Source: Hofstenia miamia (Eukaryota; Xenacoelomorpha; Acoela). Taken from it: DNA of 64,000 nucleotides. The notes below the pieces were generated by a model that ran no database searches, had not been told where the DNA came from, and was given only the letters and a program-made list of their open reading frames with translations. The position numbers and the translations under genes are program-made. Location: NCBI GenBank assembly GCA_004352715.1, contig SCFE01000066.1, forward strand, positions 572,276 through 636,275, in the 5' to 3' direction. Shown here in pieces: positions 59,641 to 64,000 of this stretch. Positions within the stretch are counted from its first letter, which is position 1. The number at the start of each line of letters is the position of its first letter.

Positions 59641-62600
59641 GCATAGATTAAATTTGCATTGCAAATATAATTTACGATCCATAAGTGGTAAGATATTAAT
59701 TGAAGTAAGGTTAAGAAAAATTCTATATTTTCAAATGACAAGTTTCCATTTCATTTCAACTCAAGATTGCAAACATTTACAAAGATCAATAGAATTAAAA
59801 CCAGCATCGCTGCTGACTCATTTTTCGTAAAAGCAGCCTGTATCTTTATAGAAATAACGTTGCTTTTTCTACCGATGCTTCTATTCCTTAATAAATTTAA
59901 ACTGTGAAACTTTCTTTCAAATTTAATGATTACATAAAGTTCATAGAATTTCTAAATGATAATTTCCGCAAACTTATAAAATTCAATTATAAAATACCTC
60001 TAATAAATATTTTACTTCCAACGAATTGCTTTTCAAAATAAACTTTTAAGTAAGTAGTTACGCCTGTCAACGAACTGTTGCAAGTATTTTCCCAAGTAGC
60101 AAAATTATTAACTCTATGTAAAATTGAATCCATGTCTTCATATGCGTGACAAATTTACAATCAATTTCACGTCATTAAGCCAATATTAGATATTTCTGAC
60201 TTCTAGATACTATAATATTATTTGCTAATAAAATTGAATAACATTTAAAACTTAATACTCGGATAGAAAGTTTATTAAAGTTGATATTATAATAAAATAA
60301 CTATGGTACAAATTTATTTTTTGTAAAAAATCATGAAATTTTCAATGAAATACCATTTAAATTACAATGTTATACAATGTACAACATATTAATACATTCT
60401 CATTTTAAACAAAATCAAGCAATAATTAAACAATATTCTTAAATTTTATAGTATATTCATTTGCAATCTAAAATGAATCTTAGGATATTTGTAAGGTGTT
60501 TATAGTTTACAGATGATGATTTTATCATTTTAAAAGTAGTAGTAGTTGTCCAATTATAAACGATCGGTACGGGGAATGCAACAGGGATTGATGATTGGTG
60601 ATGTATTATTTAATGTTTTCATTAAAATAAGATCATTGATGAAACGGGAATCTATTGTACACGTTCGGAAAAGAATATCTGCAATTTAGTATTGATTGGT
60701 GAGAAACATGCAGAATTGGCTTACTAAAATTGAGCTCCTTTTCACTATAAAGAAGGCACAGAATATTTTGTTGGATTCATCAAGATGAATGGACTTATAT
60801 AACATATATGCTGCAAAAGTTCACAATACTTCAATAATGAATTCTAAAACGGCTACATACATCGGTATAAATTTTGCTCAAGATTTAGATTTTTTATTTT
60901 TTAAAAAATAAGAATTGCAGTTTTCAACTCAAGAATTTCATTGTTAAGAGGTTGCGTATCTAACTGTCATATTACAGATTGAACTCAGGCTCATATTAAT
61001 GACATTACAAGCTATTGCTCTTTGACTGCAATTAGACAGCAATCTTTGGAAAAAGATTGAGAAAATGAATGACTGGATCATCGAAAAACTCACTGATGTA
61101 CATAGATACCCTTACTTTACTAACTACTTTGAGGAACGCTAGAAAATATGTAGTAACTTTGCTATAGGGATATCTCAATGGCATAGTCTTTACAAAAAAA
61201 AAACAATTTGTAAACACTTTAATAGTAAACAAATATTTAAAAGCTGACAACTAAAATGTCTAATGCTACTTCACCTTATAAGTCATATGCATCCTATTGA
61301 TTTTTTGTACATACAGCTGATTTATTAAATAAGATGAATGTAGAATTTATAAATACCATCAAACATAAAAGACTTATTAAAACAGATTTTTGAACAAGAC
61401 AATGATCATAATGGGGTCTCCGAGACTTTTTTTGTTCGCTAAATTGTCTAGTGTCATATTTCATTTGATATATAATATAACACCGTCTCAAAAAAAATTT
61501 GAAGTTTATAAATATCATTCCAATAAATTGCTTTGAATCGTGGCTAAGTTAACTATTAAATCATTGTTGATATGTGCAGATTTTCATCGTTAAAAACTAG
61601 TTTTTAAAATATCTTGCTACATTACATTATTTAGTTCGAATTGAATATGTACATCAGAGTTAACGTTATAATTATAATACTAAATGTAGAATTTTCTTAT
61701 GAACTGAAAATATTGAGATTATCTATAGAAAGTACAGATTTTATATTTAACTGCTGAGATATTTAATATACATCTGATTGCCATTAAATATTTGCCAGAT
61801 CATGCGCAAGTCATGATAACATGTTGTTTGCATGTTTGTAAATATTGTAAATACACTTTGTAAATAAGATAGCGAAATATGTCGGTAGTTGTTGTTATTT
61901 AACGGCTAGTTCTTTCTCTGTTAGAGCACACTCGTTGTTTTTATGTTATATATATTTATATATAAAATATTTTATATATATTTTTAGCAGACTTTTACTA
62001 AGTATATTTTTAGGCTTCTACCAATGTTGCTCTCCAAGTTCGCCAGAATTAAACCTATGTTTATATTTTATATTAATATATATTTTAAATATTTATATCT
62101 TTTTCGTAGAATGTTAATAATTATGTTTCTACGCATCTTCCTAAGTTGCTCGCCAAGTGAGAACGAAGTAAATCTCTGGTAGATGATTCAGTTTCAGAAA
62201 TTTAAGTAAGATTGTACGGATTGTTTCAAATATAGACATATAACGTCGTTCTCTTGAGTGCTCTTCATTATCAAATTGGAAAAGAATATTATCACTGGAG
62301 AAAGATTCTTATGAAGAAATTTTATTCAGATTTCGATCATTATTCAAAACCCAGTCATATAAATGTTTTTATTTAACAGATTTCTATTTTGATATAGCAT
62401 TAGAATATTTCACTCATGGTATCGAGAAATAATAATAAATCTAATGAAGATGACTTGGCAATTGCGATTTATATAAAAGGCTAATATATGGTTGTTTTAC
62501 ATCTCGTAGTTTTCACCTCTCTCTAGAGCGTGTTAATAGATCATCAATGGTGGCAATTTCGTATTTATTTTAAAGAGGGTGGGATTTTTTTTTTTTCATT

Positions 62601-64000
62601 TCTTAGTTTGCATAGTTGTCTCTACGTGTTCTCGCTCATCAACATCAGCACTTAGAACTGCTTTTAAAAATGATGAAAATATGATTTTTCTTATCATATT
62701 TCAACTTTGTATTCTAATAACATATGCACATACTGGCGCTGGGTATATGGGTTTTTTTCGTTTTGTACCCAGCGCCAGGTGACCATGTGAGGATTAAGAC
62801 AATTACACTAAACTTAATTTAAACATATGTTTATGAGTACGTCGTATAAGTTTATGTTCAAAAAATGGGGCCTCAACTCGGACTTTTTTAAAAAACTTTT
62901 TAACCAACATCAGAAAGTATAAGCATGGGCAATAAATATTTCCTGAAAAATGCCAAGCACCTATATATGTATATCTATATTTATTTGAATAAACTATTCG
63001 ATTCATAACAAAAGCAATTACTTAATCAGGTCAAATCACTAATTATTTTGAATGATTACACTTGCGATTTTGCCAGGTTAACCAACCAAATATTCCAACG
63101 GTAAACTAATTTTATGCAACATATTCGTTTTTACAATTTGCGATGGTTTCTATAAAAATGTAGTATATTTATTATCTGAAATCACCAATTGTTATTAAAT
63201 CGCCTCCTCTTATTATTTCATGGATCATTCACGAAACCCGCGACTAGATGGGACTTCATAGATCTACTTATAGGAATAATATAGTTGAGAGTAACTGTTG
63301 GTTAACGCTAGGTATCCGAAAACTTTGAATGTTCGTACAAAAAATCGGATTTCGCATTAAAAAATGGATAATATTTCAAATAAATGATCAGTTAATAGCC
63401 TAAAAAAATAGTAGCAGTAATATGTAATTATAATACAAACAGGCTTTTTTTTCTGGAATCTTAATCAAATTCAAAAATTAATCAATTAATCAATACGAAA
63501 ATGTGACGCAAATGGGGAAAAACGCATACCTCGACTAAATTACTGAAAATCATGAATCGTTAGGTCAAATTTGCTGAGGTCTTCTCCACAATCTACTGAA
63601 TTAGTATAATGAAGAGTTTAATCTCCAAATGACATTAACTACTCCAGTAAGACTGTAATTGTCCAATACCTATGTTTTGTACATATTGCTCATTTGGAGT
63701 ATGTTAAATACATAATAAATGACTTAGTGTTTAATATATCATATCAATATTATTATGAATACTATCATTGTTGTTAAGGAATAATAATACTTTGGAGTAA
63801 GCATAGTGTATGTTAATAAATAGATAGTATTCAGAATTTCATTAGTCTTAATATTTTTTTACTGAACATTTTACATATACAAAATTAATTATATAGACCA
63901 TAGAATCCAAGTTTTGAATGCATTTCCAAATTTTAATATGTAATATTTCTTCTTAATAATCAACACATTAGTAATTTAAATTACTTTTTTAGCATTATAT

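Larger units (their letters stand above)
58505..64000. other. 5.5 kb to the right edge, probable RECQL5 intron
   Basis: No further helicase exon (YxTPE, DEAH, QESGRAGRDG) was found on the plus strand and no other gene on either strand. It contains a degenerate 20-bp tandem repeat, a long (TA)n tract, and a possible diverged LTR relic around 61800-62190 (TGTTTGTAAATATTGTAAAT, compare 48002-48022). Confidence 0.4.

Noticed and set aside
59556-59741. ORF ending in alternating Tyr-Ile
   Set aside because: Produced by the (TA)n microsatellite.
61800-62190. Possible second LTR similar to the solo LTR at 47921
   Set aside because: Only short phrases are shared (TGTTTGTAAATATTGTAAAT); ends and duplication are not definable.
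1-64000. tRNA, rRNA, CRISPR, riboswitch or bacterial-type operon signals
   Set aside because: None was seen; the window is spliced eukaryotic DNA and these prokaryotic features do not apply. A tRNA could be missed by eye.

Overview
The window is animal (eukaryotic) nuclear DNA. By eye it is strongly A+T-rich. The genes are split by GT-AG introns, most acceptors end in TTTAG or TTTCAG, and several transposon classes are nested in and between genes. Six host protein genes could be spliced together by hand, each with intact reading phase: a divergent Ras-like G-domain protein (437-2081, +), NSMCE3/MAGE (3136-6356, +), a FAM241 (DUF4605) membrane protein (14136-16226, +), a FUBP/KSRP-like KH protein (46397-36052, -), TSG101 (57940-46996, -), and the first two exons of a RecQ helicase closest to RECQL5 (58139-58504, +). 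All six families are conserved in animals. Introns are either very short (39-49 bp) or long and TE-filled, and several start codons sit 3-6 nt after a pyrimidine-AG acceptor. Both traits, with Penelope-like and LTR elements present, fit a flatworm or similar invertebrate. That is an inference; no marker fixes the species.

Layout. 1-6400: G-domain gene and NSMCE3, whose first intron holds a hAT-type element with an 8-bp target duplication. 6.4-14.1 kb: a 187-bp tandem duplication, then 7 kb with nothing recognised. 14.1-16.2 kb: FAM241, followed by a second hAT-type element. 18.4-36 kb: a retroelement graveyard. It contains an 88-bp tandem repeat, a non-LTR reverse transcriptase with a YLDD box, Penelope-like fragments, a 206-bp fold-back hairpin, and a LINE with endonuclease and dead RT interrupted by an unidentified coding insert. 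It ends with an inverted-repeat element.

36-46.4 kb is the FUBP-like gene. Its 6.7-kb first coding intron holds an intact mariner and a decayed DDE-type transposon; its second holds two MITE-like elements. 47-57.9 kb is TSG101. Its introns hold a solo LTR, a small hAT-type element and a gypsy-like LTR retrotransposon with 86-bp LTRs and a deleted RT domain. RECQL5 starts 198 bp from TSG101 on the opposite strand, and the last 5.5 kb is its probable intron with a degenerate 20-bp tandem repeat.

The host genes do not form one pathway, although NSMCE3 (SMC5/6 complex) and RECQL5 both act in genome maintenance. Seven places show near-identical sequence on both sides of an N or a short N run. These look like unmerged contig ends, so local copy numbers there should not be trusted.
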